Of a DNA stretch of 64,000 nt, positions 1 to 10,613 are shown in pieces. This DNA is from an uncultured Cellvibrionales bacterium (GTDB taxonomy: Bacteria > Pseudomonadota > Gammaproteobacteria > Pseudomonadales > Porticoccaceae). Positions within the stretch are counted from its first letter, which is position 1. Each line of letters starts with the position of its first letter. A program made the position numbers and the translations under genes. Where the stretch lies: contig CAJWFB010000003.1 in the NCBI GenBank assembly GCA_913031645.1, forward strand, positions 19,588 through 83,587, in the 5' to 3' direction. The notes below the pieces were generated by a model, which was not told where the DNA came from, did no database searches, and saw only the letters and a list, made by a program, of their open reading frames with translations.

Positions 1-48
1 GATCTTTCTTGCAGTATCATGATCTCTGCCCAACAGCATCTAATTTAA

Positions 49-1488
49 TTAGTCGACCTTTGTTTTAACCCAAAAATCAGCATTTTCGATACCTGCGGCT
101 TCCGCATCAAACGTTGGATCAACTCCGTCTTTAAGTTGTGTCTCGTAGTCTTTCAGTGCCAATAATGCCGGCCGCTGTAGAATCAAAATAGCCACAATAT
201 TCAACCACGCCATGGCGCCCACGCCAACATCACCTAGTGCCCATGCCAGGTCGGCAGACTTGATACCACCGTACATAACGGAAGTCAGCACTAACCACTT
301 CAAAAATATCATCAACCAGGGACGATGGACTTCACGATTAATAAAAGTGACATTGGTTTCAGCAATGTAGTAGTACGCCAAGATAGTAGTGAAAGCGAAG
401 AAGAATAACGAGATTGCCAGAAGGCTGGCGCCCAGTCCTGGGAGGATAGTTTCAAAGGCACTCTGCACATAAATAGGCCCCGCTTCTACGCCCCCTAACC
501 CAGTATAGAGCATAGTTCCATCTGGACCCTGCACGTTGTAGAGGCCAGTGAGTAAAATCATAAATGCGGTAGCGGTACAGACAAATAACGTGTCGATATA
601 TACCGAGAAAGCTTGAACTAACCCCTGCTTGGCCGGATGAGATACCTCTGCCGCAGCGGCTGCATGAGGAGCTGTTCCCTGGCCGGCTTCATTGGAGTAA
701 ATACCACGCTTAACACCCCATTGAATGGCCATACCAATAATCGCACCATAACCAGCGTCAAAGCCAAGGGCACTATCGATAATTAAACCAAACATAGCCG
801 GGATTTTTTCGTAGTTAGCGGCCATCACCAACAGCGCAATGAGGATATAGCCGAGCGCCATGACCGGCACCACGACTTGAGTGAAGCGAGCGATACGGCG
901 AACGCCACCAAAGACAATGGCAGCGACACCGGCGGCAATTACTGAGGCGGCGGCGACTGGAGAAACGCCCCAGGCATTTTCAACGGCAGCGACAATACTA
1001 TTCGCTTGAATACCCGGCAGACAAAAGCCAACCGCAATAATGGTGCATATTGCAAACAACCAGGCGTACCATTTCTGTCCCATGGCCTTTTCGATAAAGT
1101 AAGCTGGGCCTCCGCGGTACATGCCTTTTTCATCTTTTTCTTTGTATATTTGCGCCAATGTCGCTTCCACATAGGCAGTGGATGCACCGAGAAAGGCCAC
1201 TAACCACATCCAGAACACCGCTCCGGGACCACCCATGGCGATTGCGGTGGCTACACCTGCAATGTTGCCGGTACCAACGCGACCAGATAGGGAGATCGCT
1301 AGGGCCTGAAACGAGGACACTCCCGAGTCAGAGCTTTTACCCTGAAACATCAACGCGATCATATGGCGAAAGTGACGAATTTGTAAAAAGCGGGTGCGGA
1401 TCGAAAAATACAAACCAGTGCCTAGGCAAAGATAGATAAGCGCCGAACTCCAGATGATACTATTTAGGTAATTTACAAAGGCTTCCAC
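49..1488 (-). CDS. AGCS-family sodium:alanine/glycine symporter
   Basis: Inner-membrane carrier of the alanine/glycine:cation symporter family, which takes up small neutral amino acids with Na+. The 479-residue protein has about ten hydrophobic segments. It carries the family's conserved stretches GTGNIAGVATAI (about residues 72-83) and GGPGAVFWMW (86-95), and a later SNEAGQGTAPH motif. The start is GTG, preceded by GGAG at a spacing of 7. A second AGCS protein lies at 36119-37501. The gene stands alone, so the exact substrate (alanine, glycine or other) cannot be read from context. Family assignment is firm. Confidence 0.93.
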   Translation of the reverse strand: MEAFVNYLNSIIWSSALIYLCLGTGLYFSIRTRFLQIRHFRHMIALMFQGKSSDSGVSSFQALAISLSGRVGTGNIAGVATAIAMGGPGAVFWMWLVAFLGASTAYVEATLAQIYKEKDEKGMYRGGPAYFIEKAMGQKWYAWLFAICTIIAVGFCLPGIQANSIVAAVENAWGVSPVAAASVIAAGVAAIVFGGVRRIARFTQVVVPVMALGYILIALLVMAANYEKIPAMFGLIIDSALGFDAGYGAIIGMAIQWGVKRGIYSNEAGQGTAPHAAAAAEVSHPAKQGLVQAFSVYIDTLFVCTATAFMILLTGLYNVQGPDGTMLYTGLGGVEAGPIYVQSAFETILPGLGASLLAISLFFFAFTTILAYYYIAETNVTFINREVHRPWLMIFLKWLVLTSVMYGGIKSADLAWALGDVGVGAMAWLNIVAILILQRPALLALKDYETQLKDGVDPTFDAEAAGIENADFWVKTKVD

Positions 1489-1580
1489 GATGTTACTCCA
1501 TGTTCATTATAAGTTTTGTCGACAATGGTACAGCTCAGTTGAGCATGAGCATAATTTTAAATGCTGATAAAAAATTGTGT

Positions 1581-2060
1581 TTAAAATCCCTTGATCTGTA
1601 GCCGTAAGGAAATGTCGATATCCAGTTGAGTATGCTCTTGCATGATTTGGCGCAAATTATCGAAAAAAGGGTCTTTCATTGGTGCTATTTTTCGCGTATC
1701 CATATCAATATGACCCAATATCGTTTCATAAATGGCACACAACTGATCTTTTTCATTCAGCATCACCGCGACGAGATGAATCAGCTTCTCGTTAACTCGA
1801 TGGAGCCTGTAGCGGGTCACCACAACCTCACCCAAAAAACACTCCTTCAAATACTTAACATTGTCCTCAAGAGTGAATGAAGAAAACCCGGATTCAAAAT
1901 ATTCTGCTGAAAACCCTAAAGTCGTGACATAAAAATCTTCAATAGCCTCACCGAATATTTGCGAATAATACAAGACATTCATATGGCCATTGTAATCACA
2001 CATATTCTGAGTGATTGAGATTGGTTTTGAAGGGTAAGGAAAAGTGTGCTGTATGGTCAT
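1581..2060 (-). CDS. Hotdog-fold acyl-CoA thioesterase family protein
   Basis: A 159-residue protein of the 4-hydroxybenzoyl-CoA thioesterase-like (hotdog) type. The N-terminal DYNGHMN stretch (residues 23-29) matches the 'D-x-N-G-H-x-N' signature, in which Asp and His sit near the active site. Later residues form the usual single hotdog domain with no transmembrane segment, so it should be cytosolic. It probably hydrolyses an acyl-CoA, but the substrate is not visible. It is transcribed away from the malic enzyme gene, across a 279-base gap in which I see no strong promoter. Confidence 0.75.
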   Translation of the reverse strand: MTIQHTFPYPSKPISITQNMCDYNGHMNVLYYSQIFGEAIEDFYVTTLGFSAEYFESGFSSFTLEDNVKYLKECFLGEVVVTRYRLHRVNEKLIHLVAVMLNEKDQLCAIYETILGHIDMDTRKIAPMKDPFFDNLRQIMQEHTQLDIDISLRLQIKGF

Positions 2061-2339
2061 AAATAGTCAAAATCCATTAACTTACTGAGTTAAATAAAAA
2101 TAGTACTGTGGAAAAGAGTGCGTCCAATCGTCCCCATATTACAGAGGAATTTACCTCGACTCACCTTAAACGCAAACCGAATAGTCAGGGAGAGCGTATT
2201 CTTTTATGAATCAGATTCAAATACAAGCTTAACTGTCATATCGTTAGCTATTTAAGGTTCCTTAGCGTTAAAATGCCGATCCCAAAATGAGTCCACTCGT
2301 AACAAATGGCGCACTGCCCCACCACAACAGGATAATGTC

Positions 2340-4610
2340 ATGACCGACTCCTTTAAAGAAAGCGCTTTGAAATACCATACCCACCCCGTCCCTGGAAAAC
2401 TAGAAATTAGGCCAACTAAGCCATTAGCGAACAAAAGAGACCTTTCTTTGGCCTATTCGCCGGGCGTAGCTTATGCCTGTGAGCTGATACAAGAAAACCC
2501 TACTGACGTGGCAGCGGTGACCGCGAGAGGTAATTTGGTCGGCGTCATTACTAATGGTAGTGCCGTTCTGGGATTGGGTAATATTGGTGCTCTAGCCTCA
2601 AAACCGGTAATGGAAGGCAAGGCAGTACTGTTTAAAAAATTCGCCAATATTGACGTTTTTGATATCGAGATTGATGAAACAGATGTCGATAAATTAGTCG
2701 ACATTATTGCCTCACTTGAACCCACCTTCGGCGGTATTAATCTTGAAGACATTAAAGCCCCTGAATGCTTTATGGTGGAAGAGAGACTTCGCCAACGGAT
2801 GAAGATCCCCGTTTTTCATGATGATCAACACGGTACTGCCATTGTCGCCGCCGCAGCTATTTACAATGGTCTGCGCATTGTCGAAAAGAAATTTGAAGAT
2901 GTAAAACTAGTCGTGTCTGGTGCTGGCGCTGCCAGTATTGCCTGTGTCGACTTACTTGTGAGTATGGGGCTTCAAAAGAAGAATGTGCGCATGATCGATC
3001 GTACGGGTGTTATCTATAAAGGCCGCACCAAGGGCATGAACCCTTGGAAAGAAGACTATGCCATAGAAACCAATGACCGCACCATAGAAGATGCCATTGT
3101 GGGCGCAGATCTATTTATGGGCCTCTCAGGCCCCGGTGTGCTTAATGGTGAGCTACTGAAAAAGATGGGTGAAAAGCCTATTATTTTGGCCATGTCTAAT
3201 CCAATTCCAGAAATCATGCCCGAAGAAGCTATGGCTGCGCGTCCCGATGCGATCTTAGCCACTGGGCGATCAGATTATCCGAATCAGGTAAACAATGTAC
3301 TCTGCTTTCCGTTTATCTTCCGAGGTGCCTTAGATTGTGGCGCCTCAACCATTAATGAAGAGATGAAGATGGCCGCTGTGCGCGCTATTGCCGATCTTGC
3401 CACCATGGAAACCTCTGACGTTGTTGCTGCCGCTTACGCTGATGAGAAACTGAAGTTTGGCCCAGAATACCTCATCCCCAAGGCCTTTGATCCACGTTTA
3501 ATAGAAGTGGTTCCCATGGCAGTGGTCAAAGCAGCCATGGCAAGTGGTGTCGCCACTAGACCCATCGAGGACTTAGAAGCATACCGACAAACTCTGCACG
3601 AGTTCGTCAATCAGGCTGGATTATTTATGCAGCCGATTATCGAGGTCGCTAAAAAAGCGCCCGCGAGAATTGTGTATGCAGAAGGTGAAAATGACGATGT
3701 GCTGTTGGCTGTTCAAGCGGTCATTGATGAAGGGATTGCTACCCCAGTTTTGATTGGTGCTCGCGAACGGATGGCAGTCAAAATTGATCGTCTTGGACTG
3801 CGTATCGATCTTGACGAACAGGTAGAAATTTTTAACCCAGATAATAACGACAAGTATGAAGAGTATGCTTCTCTATATCACCAGATAGTTGGAAGAGATG
3901 GCGTTTCAGTGGCGGCGGCTCGCAAAATCATGCGCGATGATAATACTGCGATTGCCGCTGTCATGGTTGCGAATGATGATGCAGATGGTCTTATCTGTGG
4001 CAAGGTAGGTCGGTTTGACTTTCATCTCAGGGAAATCATGCATTTGCTCGGCCCCGAGGACAATAGCCAATTAGTCTCTTCCGCTGCTGTATTATTAATG
4101 CCTGACGGCCCATTGTTTTTGGCCGACACGGCCATGAATGTCGATCCATCCGCACAAGATCTAGTAAAAATAACCGAAGCCAGTGTTGATTTGGTGGCGC
4201 GCTTTGGCATCGAACCCAAAGTTGCATTGTTGTCGCATTCGAATTTCGGTACATCCAATGCCGGTTCAGCGAAAAAGATGCGTAAAGCATCCGAATTATT
4301 GCGCGAACAATATCCCGATTTACAGATTGATGGCGAAATGCATGTACTTAGCGCATTGAATCCAGCGCTGCGCGATACGATTTATTCGCAAGCCAACCTT
4401 AAAGGTCGAGCCAATGTGCTGGTTATGCCAAATTTGGACTCAGCGAATATCGCTATGGGCCTAATCCGATCATTAACGGATGCCCTGCTGATCGGCCCAT
4501 TCATCAATGGCTTTCATAAACCTGCACATATTGTCATTCCATCGGTTTCGTCGCGGGGTATCTTTAATATGACCGCATTGACTGTCGCAGATATCCATGC
4601 AGCCAAGTAA
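2340..4610 (+). CDS. maeB: NADP-dependent malic enzyme with C-terminal phosphotransacetylase-like domain
   Basis: Oxidative decarboxylation of malate to pyruvate, giving NADPH. At 756 residues it has the bacterial MaeB architecture. The malic enzyme domain covers about residues 1-420, with the catalytic tyrosine in YSPGV (39-43), [11 protein letters not shown], and a GAGAAS dinucleotide-binding turn near 195. A phosphotransacetylase-like regulatory domain runs from about 430 to the end. In known MaeB proteins that domain senses acetyl-CoA and is not catalytic. ATG 2340 is preceded by AGGA at 7 bases. It ends 6 bases from the convergent rsmI gene, with no obvious terminator between them. Confidence 0.95.
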   Translation: MTDSFKESALKYHTHPVPGKLEIRPTKPLANKRDLSLAYSPGVAYACELIQENPTDVAAVTARGNLVGVITNGSAVLGLGNIGALASKPVMEGKAVLFKKFANIDVFDIEIDETDVDKLVDIIASLEPTFGGINLEDIKAPECFMVEERLRQRMKIPVFHDDQHGTAIVAAAAIYNGLRIVEKKFEDVKLVVSGAGAASIACVDLLVSMGLQKKNVRMIDRTGVIYKGRTKGMNPWKEDYAIETNDRTIEDAIVGADLFMGLSGPGVLNGELLKKMGEKPIILAMSNPIPEIMPEEAMAARPDAILATGRSDYPNQVNNVLCFPFIFRGALDCGASTINEEMKMAAVRAIADLATMETSDVVAAAYADEKLKFGPEYLIPKAFDPRLIEVVPMAVVKAAMASGVATRPIEDLEAYRQTLHEFVNQAGLFMQPIIEVAKKAPARIVYAEGENDDVLLAVQAVIDEGIATPVLIGARERMAVKIDRLGLRIDLDEQVEIFNPDNNDKYEEYASLYHQIVGRDGVSVAAARKIMRDDNTAIAAVMVANDDADGLICGKVGRFDFHLREIMHLLGPEDNSQLVSSAAVLLMPDGPLFLADTAMNVDPSAQDLVKITEASVDLVARFGIEPKVALLSHSNFGTSNAGSAKKMRKASELLREQYPDLQIDGEMHVLSALNPALRDTIYSQANLKGRANVLVMPNLDSANIAMGLIRSLTDALLIGPFINGFHKPAHIVIPSVSSRGIFNMTALTVADIHAAK

Positions 4611-4616
4611 CTCTGT

Positions 4617-5471
4617 TTAGGGTGACTTGTTCTGTAGTGTTAATGCCAACTGATAGAGCTGCTTTTTGTCGTCGCCAGTAATTTTGGCGGCGAGAGATGC
4701 TGCTTTTGTGATGGGTAAATCGCGCATTAATGTTTTGACTATTTTTTCAGCGTCGGCAGAAAGGTTTTCATTGCTAACAGTGTTGCCTGCGAGCACCAAC
4801 ACTATTTCTCCACGCTGTTGATTACTATCGGCGCTCACTTGCGCAAGCAATTCCTCGATAGTCCCATAAAGATAGGTTTCAAAGGTTTTACTAATCTCTC
4901 TGGCCATGAAAGCGATGCGCTCCGAACCAAACGCGCCCAGTGCATCGTTAAGAGCGGCGCAAATACGATGCGGGGCCTCATAAAAGACCAGCGTGTCAGG
5001 TACAGACTTCAGTGTCTCTAATACTTTTTGACGTTGTGTCGGCTTGGCTGGTAAAAAACCAACGAAACGAAATTTGTCAGTAGGTAAGCCCGACACACTT
5101 AAGGCGGAAATAGCCGCACAGGCACCCGGAATAGGTATCACCGAAATGCCTTGATTGCGTGCTTGTGCGACAAGCCGGTAACCGGGATCTGAAATAAGCG
5201 GCGTGCCGGCATCAGAGATTAGAGCGACGTCATTACCATCAGCTAGTCGGCTAAGAATTTTGTGTGCACTCCTCTGATCAGTATGGTCATGATAAGCAAT
5301 GCAGGGTGTATCTATACTAAAATGCTCAAGCAGTTTTTTACTGTGGCGAGTATCCTCACAGGCAATTACACTAACAGACTGGAGAGTATGGACCGCGCGA
5401 GGTACCATATCAGCTAGATTGCCGATTGGCGTGGCGACAACATATAACATACCGGATTGATTTGAATTCAT
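4617..5471 (-). CDS. rsmI: 16S rRNA (cytidine-1402-2'-O)-methyltransferase
   Basis: RsmI methylates the 2'-hydroxyl of C1402 in the decoding centre of 16S rRNA using SAM. The sequence shows the tetrapyrrole-methylase-like fold, with TPIGNLADM near the N terminus, SDAGTPLISDPGY and FYEAPHRI, all typical of the YraL family. The length (284 residues from the ATG) is usual. A TTG six bases upstream is possible but the ATG is preferred. That ATG shares the palindrome CATG with the start codon of the divergent lpoA, so each gene's promoter must lie inside the other. The rsmI/lpoA divergence is conserved in Gammaproteobacteria. Confidence 0.95.
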   Translation of the reverse strand: MNSNQSGMLYVVATPIGNLADMVPRAVHTLQSVSVIACEDTRHSKKLLEHFSIDTPCIAYHDHTDQRSAHKILSRLADGNDVALISDAGTPLISDPGYRLVAQARNQGISVIPIPGACAAISALSVSGLPTDKFRFVGFLPAKPTQRQKVLETLKSVPDTLVFYEAPHRICAALNDALGAFGSERIAFMAREISKTFETYLYGTIEELLAQVSADSNQQRGEIVLVLAGNTVSNENLSADAEKIVKTLMRDLPITKAASLAAKITGDDKKQLYQLALTLQNKSP

Positions 5472-7305
5472 GGGCAAACAATTTCTTCCACAGATTATTT
5501 ATTTAGGGTGCATCTTAGCCTTTATTAGCGGTTGTACGCCAACTGCAACAAACGACAGAGGCAGGGTTCCCCTTACCTATATCTCTGACTCTGTAGATAT
5601 AACAGCAGAGCAAAAAATAGAACTGCTATTTTCTGAGGCTCAACAGCTGGAAAAGCGCGATAATCCGCTGCTTGATGTTGCAATACTGTTTGCTCAAAAC
5701 GGTAATATTATAAGAAGTTCTGAGTCGCTGTTACTGATTAACACAGATAACCTTGATGATCGGATGTTTGTCGAGTTCTCTCTGCTCAGTGTTGAGTTAA
5801 ATTTACAATCTAACAATCCAGCTGCCGCTCTTATTAATCTCGATAATCAGCGTTTTTTAGATCTACAGCCATATTTTGGTCGAAAATACTTGGGCCGGGT
5901 GCTAAGCATTCGCAGTGATATTAATACACAACGTGGAGATGAGTTAGCCAGCATTAGCAATTCTATTGCGCTCAGCGCCCTGCTAGAAACTAAGACCGAT
6001 ATTACCAATGTCCATAATAAAATTTGGCGTCAATTAGCACGCCAGACCTACACTAACTTGCAAATCTGTCAAACAAACTCTGATGATATACTGGCTGGCT
6101 GGTGCCAACTAGCGCTCGCTAACCGACAGTATCAAAATAACCAGCAGGCTCAAGAAGCACAATTTAGCGCATGGAAGGTATCTAATAGTAATCATCCTGC
6201 GGCTTTGGTTAGTCCCTCGTGGTTCAAGCAGAGTCTGGATAATTCCACACCTTTGCAGGTTGCTATTTTGCTGCCTCTACAAGGTCAATACAAAGGACCC
6301 AGTACAACATTCTTAGATGGTTTTATGGAGGCCTATTATCAACTTCACCAACAGACGAATAGTTCATCACCAAATCTGAGAATTCACGATACCTCTACCC
6401 TGCCCATTGAACAGGCCTATAGTAATGCATTGGCAGAGGGTGCCGATATGGTGATAGGCGGCATTCGTGAGTCTGAAGTGCAAGCATTAATGAATATGCC
6501 GGTTCTAGAAGTGCCCACTATTAGTTTGAATCGTATTGAAAATAGTCAGCTTGATCAATCCTCAAACCTATTTCAGTTTGGGAATTCACAGCGTGATGAA
6601 ATGGATCAGATCGCTACCAAAGCCTGGGAGCAAGGTCATCGTTCAGTATTTTTGGTCGCTCCGATCCAGAAATGGGGCCAACAAGCCACGGCTTATTTTG
6701 CTCGCTCGTGGCAAGCCAAAGGTGGGCGTGTTGTTAGCTCAACGCTTTATTCAGATTCAATAAAAGATTTTACTAAATTTCTCAAACAACCATTACAAAT
6801 AGATTTGAGTGAACAGCGTGGCGTTGAACTGAGACGTTTCGTCAACAGTCAGGTTATTTATACTCCCCGTCGTCGCCAGGATATAGATTTCGTTGTCGTG
6901 CTGGGTTACCCGGACAGAGCTCGCCAGATTAAACCCGCATTAGAATTTCTCTATGCATCCGACTTACCCGTCTATTCGAGCTCAAAAATTTACAATGGTC
7001 TTCAACGTTCAGACCTAGATCGAGATCTAAGCGGTATCCAATTTACTGCTATGCCATGGACGTTCTCAGGTCATCTAAGCGCAGAACTTAAATCTGATGT
7101 CACTATGCACACGGCATACCGACAGCTCTATGCGATGGGCTACGACACCTTTTTAGTTCATCGCAACATAGATAACCTTCAATTAGAGCCGAAGATGCCG
7201 TTATTCGGATCGACCGGCATCCTCAGTCTTGAAGATGGTGTTATTACTCGTCGAACACAATGGGGCGAGTTTCAAAAAGGGCAGGCACGCCCAACAACAC
7301 CCTAG
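5470..7305 (+). CDS. lpoA: Penicillin-binding protein activator LpoA (LppC-family lipoprotein)
   Basis: Outer-membrane lipoprotein that activates the peptidoglycan synthase PBP1a from the periplasm. The 611-residue protein has a lipoprotein signal with lipobox ISGC at about residues 19-22. An N-terminal TPR-like helical half follows. The C-terminal half is related to periplasmic-binding proteins and begins around VAILLPLQGQYKG. Size and position fit: it is divergent from rsmI and followed by yraN, diaA and dolP as in E. coli (yraM-yraN-diaA-yraP). The start codon overlaps that of rsmI by the CATG palindrome. Confidence 0.9.
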   Translation: MGKQFLPQIIYLGCILAFISGCTPTATNDRGRVPLTYISDSVDITAEQKIELLFSEAQQLEKRDNPLLDVAILFAQNGNIIRSSESLLLINTDNLDDRMFVEFSLLSVELNLQSNNPAAALINLDNQRFLDLQPYFGRKYLGRVLSIRSDINTQRGDELASISNSIALSALLETKTDITNVHNKIWRQLARQTYTNLQICQTNSDDILAGWCQLALANRQYQNNQQAQEAQFSAWKVSNSNHPAALVSPSWFKQSLDNSTPLQVAILLPLQGQYKGPSTTFLDGFMEAYYQLHQQTNSSSPNLRIHDTSTLPIEQAYSNALAEGADMVIGGIRESEVQALMNMPVLEVPTISLNRIENSQLDQSSNLFQFGNSQRDEMDQIATKAWEQGHRSVFLVAPIQKWGQQATAYFARSWQAKGGRVVSSTLYSDSIKDFTKFLKQPLQIDLSEQRGVELRRFVNSQVIYTPRRRQDIDFVVVLGYPDRARQIKPALEFLYASDLPVYSSSKIYNGLQRSDLDRDLSGIQFTAMPWTFSGHLSAELKSDVTMHTAYRQLYAMGYDTFLVHRNIDNLQLEPKMPLFGSTGILSLEDGVITRRTQWGEFQKGQARPTTP

Positions 7306-7333
7306 TTAAATAACATAAGTATAGGACTGTGAA

Positions 7334-7732
7334 ATGGATTTCACTGGCAAGCGTAATCAACAAATGGATATTTCAGCCCTTGGCATTCAGGCCGAGCAAA
7401 TTGCGTATAACTATTTGCTTCTAAAAGGACTTACTCCTGTCGAACGAAACTTTAGGACTCGACGTGGGGAGATCGACATAATCATGCTTGATGGCAAGCA
7501 GCTCGTTTTCATAGAGGTACGTTATCGACAGTCGACTGTCTTTGGTGGTGCAGAGGGATCGGTTACTATAAAGAAATGCCAGAGACTAAAAGCGGCGGCC
7601 TCAGCCTACATGCAAACTCATAGATTAACCAATAATACCTCAGCTCGATTCGATGTAATCGCTTTGACGGGAGATTTAAGTCGCAGGGAACTTTATAGTG
7701 TAAACTGGCTTGAGAACATTTTAGTCGCTTAA
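7334..7732 (+). CDS. yraN: YraN/UPF0102 family endonuclease-fold protein
   Basis: A 132-residue UPF0102 protein, a predicted Holliday-junction-resolvase-like nuclease fold of unknown physiological role. The family core is visible: G-x-x-A-E-x-x-A-Y in the first helix, then RRGEIDII and VFIEVRYR, which carry the acidic and basic residues (Glu, Asp, Glu, Lys/Arg) of the restriction-endonuclease-like site. It follows lpoA by 28 bases and precedes diaA, the conserved order. ATG 7334 is used, and an in-frame ATG 12 codons later is an alternative. Confidence 0.9.
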   Translation: MDFTGKRNQQMDISALGIQAEQIAYNYLLLKGLTPVERNFRTRRGEIDIIMLDGKQLVFIEVRYRQSTVFGGAEGSVTIKKCQRLKAAASAYMQTHRLTNNTSARFDVIALTGDLSRRELYSVNWLENILVA

Positions 7733-7804
7733 CTATGAGCTTCATAGAAACGCCCGTTTAACCAATAACCAGAGCCAATCTAACTTGGAATTTCGCTGTA
7801 AATC

Positions 7805-8368
7805 ATGAAAGAAAAAATATTTAGCCAGTTTCAGGGTATGATCGAAATGACCATGGTGGTGGGAGATCTCTTTTCTGATTCACTTGCCAATGCTGCTGAT
7901 CTAATGAGTGATACTTTACTAACAGGCGGTACTATTTTTACCTGTGGTGAGAAATCAGGGAGTGTGATTGCCAAGCTATTGTGCGATTATCTTACCGTCG
8001 GATTTGAGATTGAGAGACCAGGATTTCCAGCACTGAATATCCATGATTTGTGCAGCCATACTAGTCGCCAAGACCAGTATTCGGATATTTTGAATATCCA
8101 TGCCAACAGTAACGATTTACTAGTTATAGCAAGCGCTGGTAATGATAATCACCAACTGCTCAAAGGGATTGAGTCAGGCATTGAAAAAGGGATGTCGGTA
8201 GTGTTATTGTCCTCGGCAAATGATAATCGATTGGTAGACGCTATGGGTTACAACGATGTTCACATTAGCGTGGCCAATTTTTCAGGTCAGTTGGCAGTGC
8301 TTGCTCAGTTCCAGATAGTGCAATGTTTATGCTCTTTGGTTGATGATAAAATTTTTGGAGGATCGTAA
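7805..8368 (+). CDS. diaA: SIS-domain protein, DiaA/phosphoheptose-isomerase-like
   Basis: A 187-residue single-SIS-domain protein. In E. coli the gene in this position, diaA, binds DnaA and times replication initiation; GmhA-type sedoheptulose-7-phosphate isomerases are close relatives. The SIS core is visible as GGTIFTCGEKSGSVIAKLL near the N terminus and LLVIASAGND, where GmhA would have an S/T-rich phosphate-binding loop. The N-terminal helix (FSQFQGMIEMT) resembles that of DiaA. Context between yraN and dolP favours DiaA over an isomerase. The stop TAA directly abuts the ATG of the next gene, suggesting coupled translation. Confidence 0.75.
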   Translation: MKEKIFSQFQGMIEMTMVVGDLFSDSLANAADLMSDTLLTGGTIFTCGEKSGSVIAKLLCDYLTVGFEIERPGFPALNIHDLCSHTSRQDQYSDILNIHANSNDLLVIASAGNDNHQLLKGIESGIEKGMSVVLLSSANDNRLVDAMGYNDVHISVANFSGQLAVLAQFQIVQCLCSLVDDKIFGGS

Positions 8369-8935
8369 ATGCGGAATTTCGTGGTGATATTAAGTTTGAT
8401 TGCCTTAGTCTCAGGTTGTACCTCAATAGTAAACGAAGTGACCAAAGAGCCCTTCAAACCCGAGCCTACCGGCCGTACCTTAGGGGCCGATATTGACGAT
8501 ACCAAGATGAGAACATTTATTGGCGTGAATCTTAAAAAGGCCGACCCGCAGCTGGAGAAAGCGCACATCAATGTTTCGGTTTTTAACGGATTAGTTTTGC
8601 TAACCGGTGAGGTTTCTAGCATCACTCTGAAAACCTTGGCTGGCGATATAGCTCGAGACTATAACGGCTCCCGTCAAGTCTATAACGAGCTGCAAATCCG
8701 CGGAAAGACATCTATCATATCACGTACCAATGACACTCTCATTAGCGGTAAAATTAAAACCAAATTGGCTTTCAACAAGGAGGTGGATTACTCAGACCTC
8801 ACGCTAACTACAGAAGACAGTGTGGTGTATTTACTTGGCACTGTATCTAAAAGTACTGGAGATTTAGCCGCCGAAATCGCCAGTAATACCAGTGGCGTTC
8901 GTCAGGTCGTTAAATGCCTAGAATATGTTGACTAA
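8369..8935 (+). CDS. dolP: BON-domain outer-membrane lipoprotein (DolP/YraP)
   Basis: Envelope-integrity lipoprotein with two BON domains. DolP in E. coli localises to the division site and outer membrane and binds anionic phospholipid. The signal peptide ends in a lipobox, LVSGC (Cys about residue 17). Two BON repeats follow, roughly residues 45-110 and 120-188, each with the 'V-x-x-G-x-V' turn (LVLLTGEV and VVYLLGTV). It is immediately downstream of diaA with no gap and is the last gene of the lpoA-yraN-diaA-dolP run. Confidence 0.9.
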   Translation: MRNFVVILSLIALVSGCTSIVNEVTKEPFKPEPTGRTLGADIDDTKMRTFIGVNLKKADPQLEKAHINVSVFNGLVLLTGEVSSITLKTLAGDIARDYNGSRQVYNELQIRGKTSIISRTNDTLISGKIKTKLAFNKEVDYSDLTLTTEDSVVYLLGTVSKSTGDLAAEIASNTSGVRQVVKCLEYVD

Positions 8936-8959
8936 ATATTATCCCGGTTGGATTGTGTT

Positions 8960-10138
8960 TTAAATTATTTCAATCGCCATTGCGGTGGCCTCCCCACCGC
9001 CAATACACAGGCTCGCTACACCTCTCTTATCACCGCGACGAATCATCGCATGAATCAGGCTGACAACGATACGTGCGCCACTGGCACCTATTGGATGCCC
9101 CAGAGCGCAAGCGCCTCCGTGCACATTGAGTTTTTCATGGGAAATTCCAAGCTCACGCATCGCAGCCATTGCCACTACGGCAAAAGCCTCATTGATCTCC
9201 CATAGATCGACCTCATCAAGAGTCCATCCCACTCGTTTAAGGGTGTTCTGAATGGCTGTCACTGGCGCAGTGGTGAACCACTCAGGTTCCTGCGCTGACT
9301 CATCATAGCCATGAATTATTGCTATCGGTTTCAAGCCTTGTTCCGCCGCCTGATCCGCCATCATCAATGTCAGTGCCGCCGCGCCATCGGAAATTGAGCT
9401 GGCGTTAGCCGCAGTAACAGATCCGTCCTTTTGAAACGCCGGTTTCAACTGAGGGATTTTATCCGGCCTCGCGTTTCCTGGCTGCTCATCACTGGAGACT
9501 AATACACTGCCACGGCGAGACATCACAGTAACAGGGACGATTTCAGCCGCAAAGTAATCATGGTCAATCGCTTGATTTGCTCGCCGTAAAGACTCCAGCG
9601 CATAAGCATCTTGCATGTCACGACTGAATTGATATTTGTTAGCACAGCTTTCGGCGAAAAAACCCATAGCAACATCTTGATAGGCATCCTGCAAGCCATC
9701 ATATTGCATATGATCAAGCATCTGCGCGTGACCAAAACGATAGCCTTGACGCGCCTGAGGTAACAGATAGGGGGCCTTACTCATGCTCTCCATGCCGCCT
9801 GCCACCAACACTTCAGACTGACCGGAACGAAGCGCATTGCCGGCAAGCATGATGGACTTCATTGCTGAACCACAGACTTTGTTAATTGTGGTACACGAGG
9901 TAGATTTGTTGAGCCCTGCTTTCAGCGCAGCTTGCCTAGCAGGTGCCTGACCTTGACCTGCCGTCAACACAGATCCCATGATGACCTCTTCAACCTGAGA
10001 GGCCTTTAATCCGCTTTTTTCCAAGGCAGCAGCAATGGCTATGCCACCAAGATCCGAAGCTGAAAGAGTGGCCAAGCTTCCCATCATTCCACCGATGGGC
10101 GTCCTAACGGCAGACAATATAGCGATTGGTTTAGACAT
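8960..10138 (-). CDS. Acetyl-CoA C-acetyltransferase (thiolase)
   Basis: Thiolase II-type enzyme catalysing reversible condensation of two acetyl-CoA, or thiolysis of acetoacetyl-CoA. The 392-residue sequence carries the nucleophilic cysteine in [11 protein letters not shown] (Cys about 89), GGMESMS, the NEAFA motif, the histidine of [16 protein letters not shown] and the C-terminal cysteine in [10 protein letters not shown]. Length and motifs are those of the biosynthetic/degradative AtoB-PhaA class. It stands alone between convergent dolP and sspB. A second thiolase is at 60181-61362. Exact chain-length specificity cannot be read from the sequence. Confidence 0.9.
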   Translation of the reverse strand: MSKPIAILSAVRTPIGGMMGSLATLSASDLGGIAIAAALEKSGLKASQVEEVIMGSVLTAGQGQAPARQAALKAGLNKSTSCTTINKVCGSAMKSIMLAGNALRSGQSEVLVAGGMESMSKAPYLLPQARQGYRFGHAQMLDHMQYDGLQDAYQDVAMGFFAESCANKYQFSRDMQDAYALESLRRANQAIDHDYFAAEIVPVTVMSRRGSVLVSSDEQPGNARPDKIPQLKPAFQKDGSVTAANASSISDGAAALTLMMADQAAEQGLKPIAIIHGYDESAQEPEWFTTAPVTAIQNTLKRVGWTLDEVDLWEINEAFAVVAMAAMRELGISHEKLNVHGGACALGHPIGASGARIVVSLIHAMIRRGDKRGVASLCIGGGEATAMAIEII

Positions 10139-10175
10139 TAAGAACTCCTTGTCAAAACTGGTTAAAAAGAGCGAT

Positions 10176-10598
10176 CTACTTGACCACTCTCAGAGATGGT
10201 TTTGCTTTACTGATCGACTCAGTGCTATGAGACTTAGGCTTAATTTTACGCTTGACCATTCTTGGCGAAACAGGCGGTGGCTCACTACTTTCTTCAGGCT
10301 CAAACATCATGCCCTTGCCATTTTCTTGGGCATAAATGCCTAAAATAGATGAAGTTGGAAGGTACAAGTTGATGGGCATGCCGTTAAAGCGAGTAGAGAA
10401 CTCGACGGAAGTGTCATTAATAGCAAAGTCAGAAACAGCACGCGGGGCAATATTGAGGACAATCTGGCCGTCATTGACAAATTCTTGAGGAACTTCCACA
10501 CCGGCATAGTAGGCGTCGACAATAATATAGGGTGTACACTGATTGTCGACGATCCAGTCAAAAAAGGCTTTTAGCAGGTAGGGACGATTGGAGTGCAT
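10176..10598 (-). CDS. sspB: ClpXP protease specificity-enhancing factor SspB
   Basis: Adaptor that tethers ssrA-tagged proteins to ClpXP. The 140-residue protein begins with the family-typical RPYLLKAFFDWIVDN and continues with TPYIIVDA. The N-terminal substrate-binding domain runs to about residue 100. An acidic/proline linker (EESSEPPPVSP) leads to a C-terminal conserved tail ending SLRVVK, the ClpX-docking peptide. It lies 15 bases after sspA on the same strand, the usual sspA-sspB operon. The window also encodes SmpB, which produces the tagged substrates. Confidence 0.95.
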   Translation of the reverse strand: MHSNRPYLLKAFFDWIVDNQCTPYIIVDAYYAGVEVPQEFVNDGQIVLNIAPRAVSDFAINDTSVEFSTRFNGMPINLYLPTSSILGIYAQENGKGMMFEPEESSEPPPVSPRMVKRKIKPKSHSTESISKAKPSLRVVK

Positions 10599-10613
10599 AT
10601 CAAAGTCGCATGC

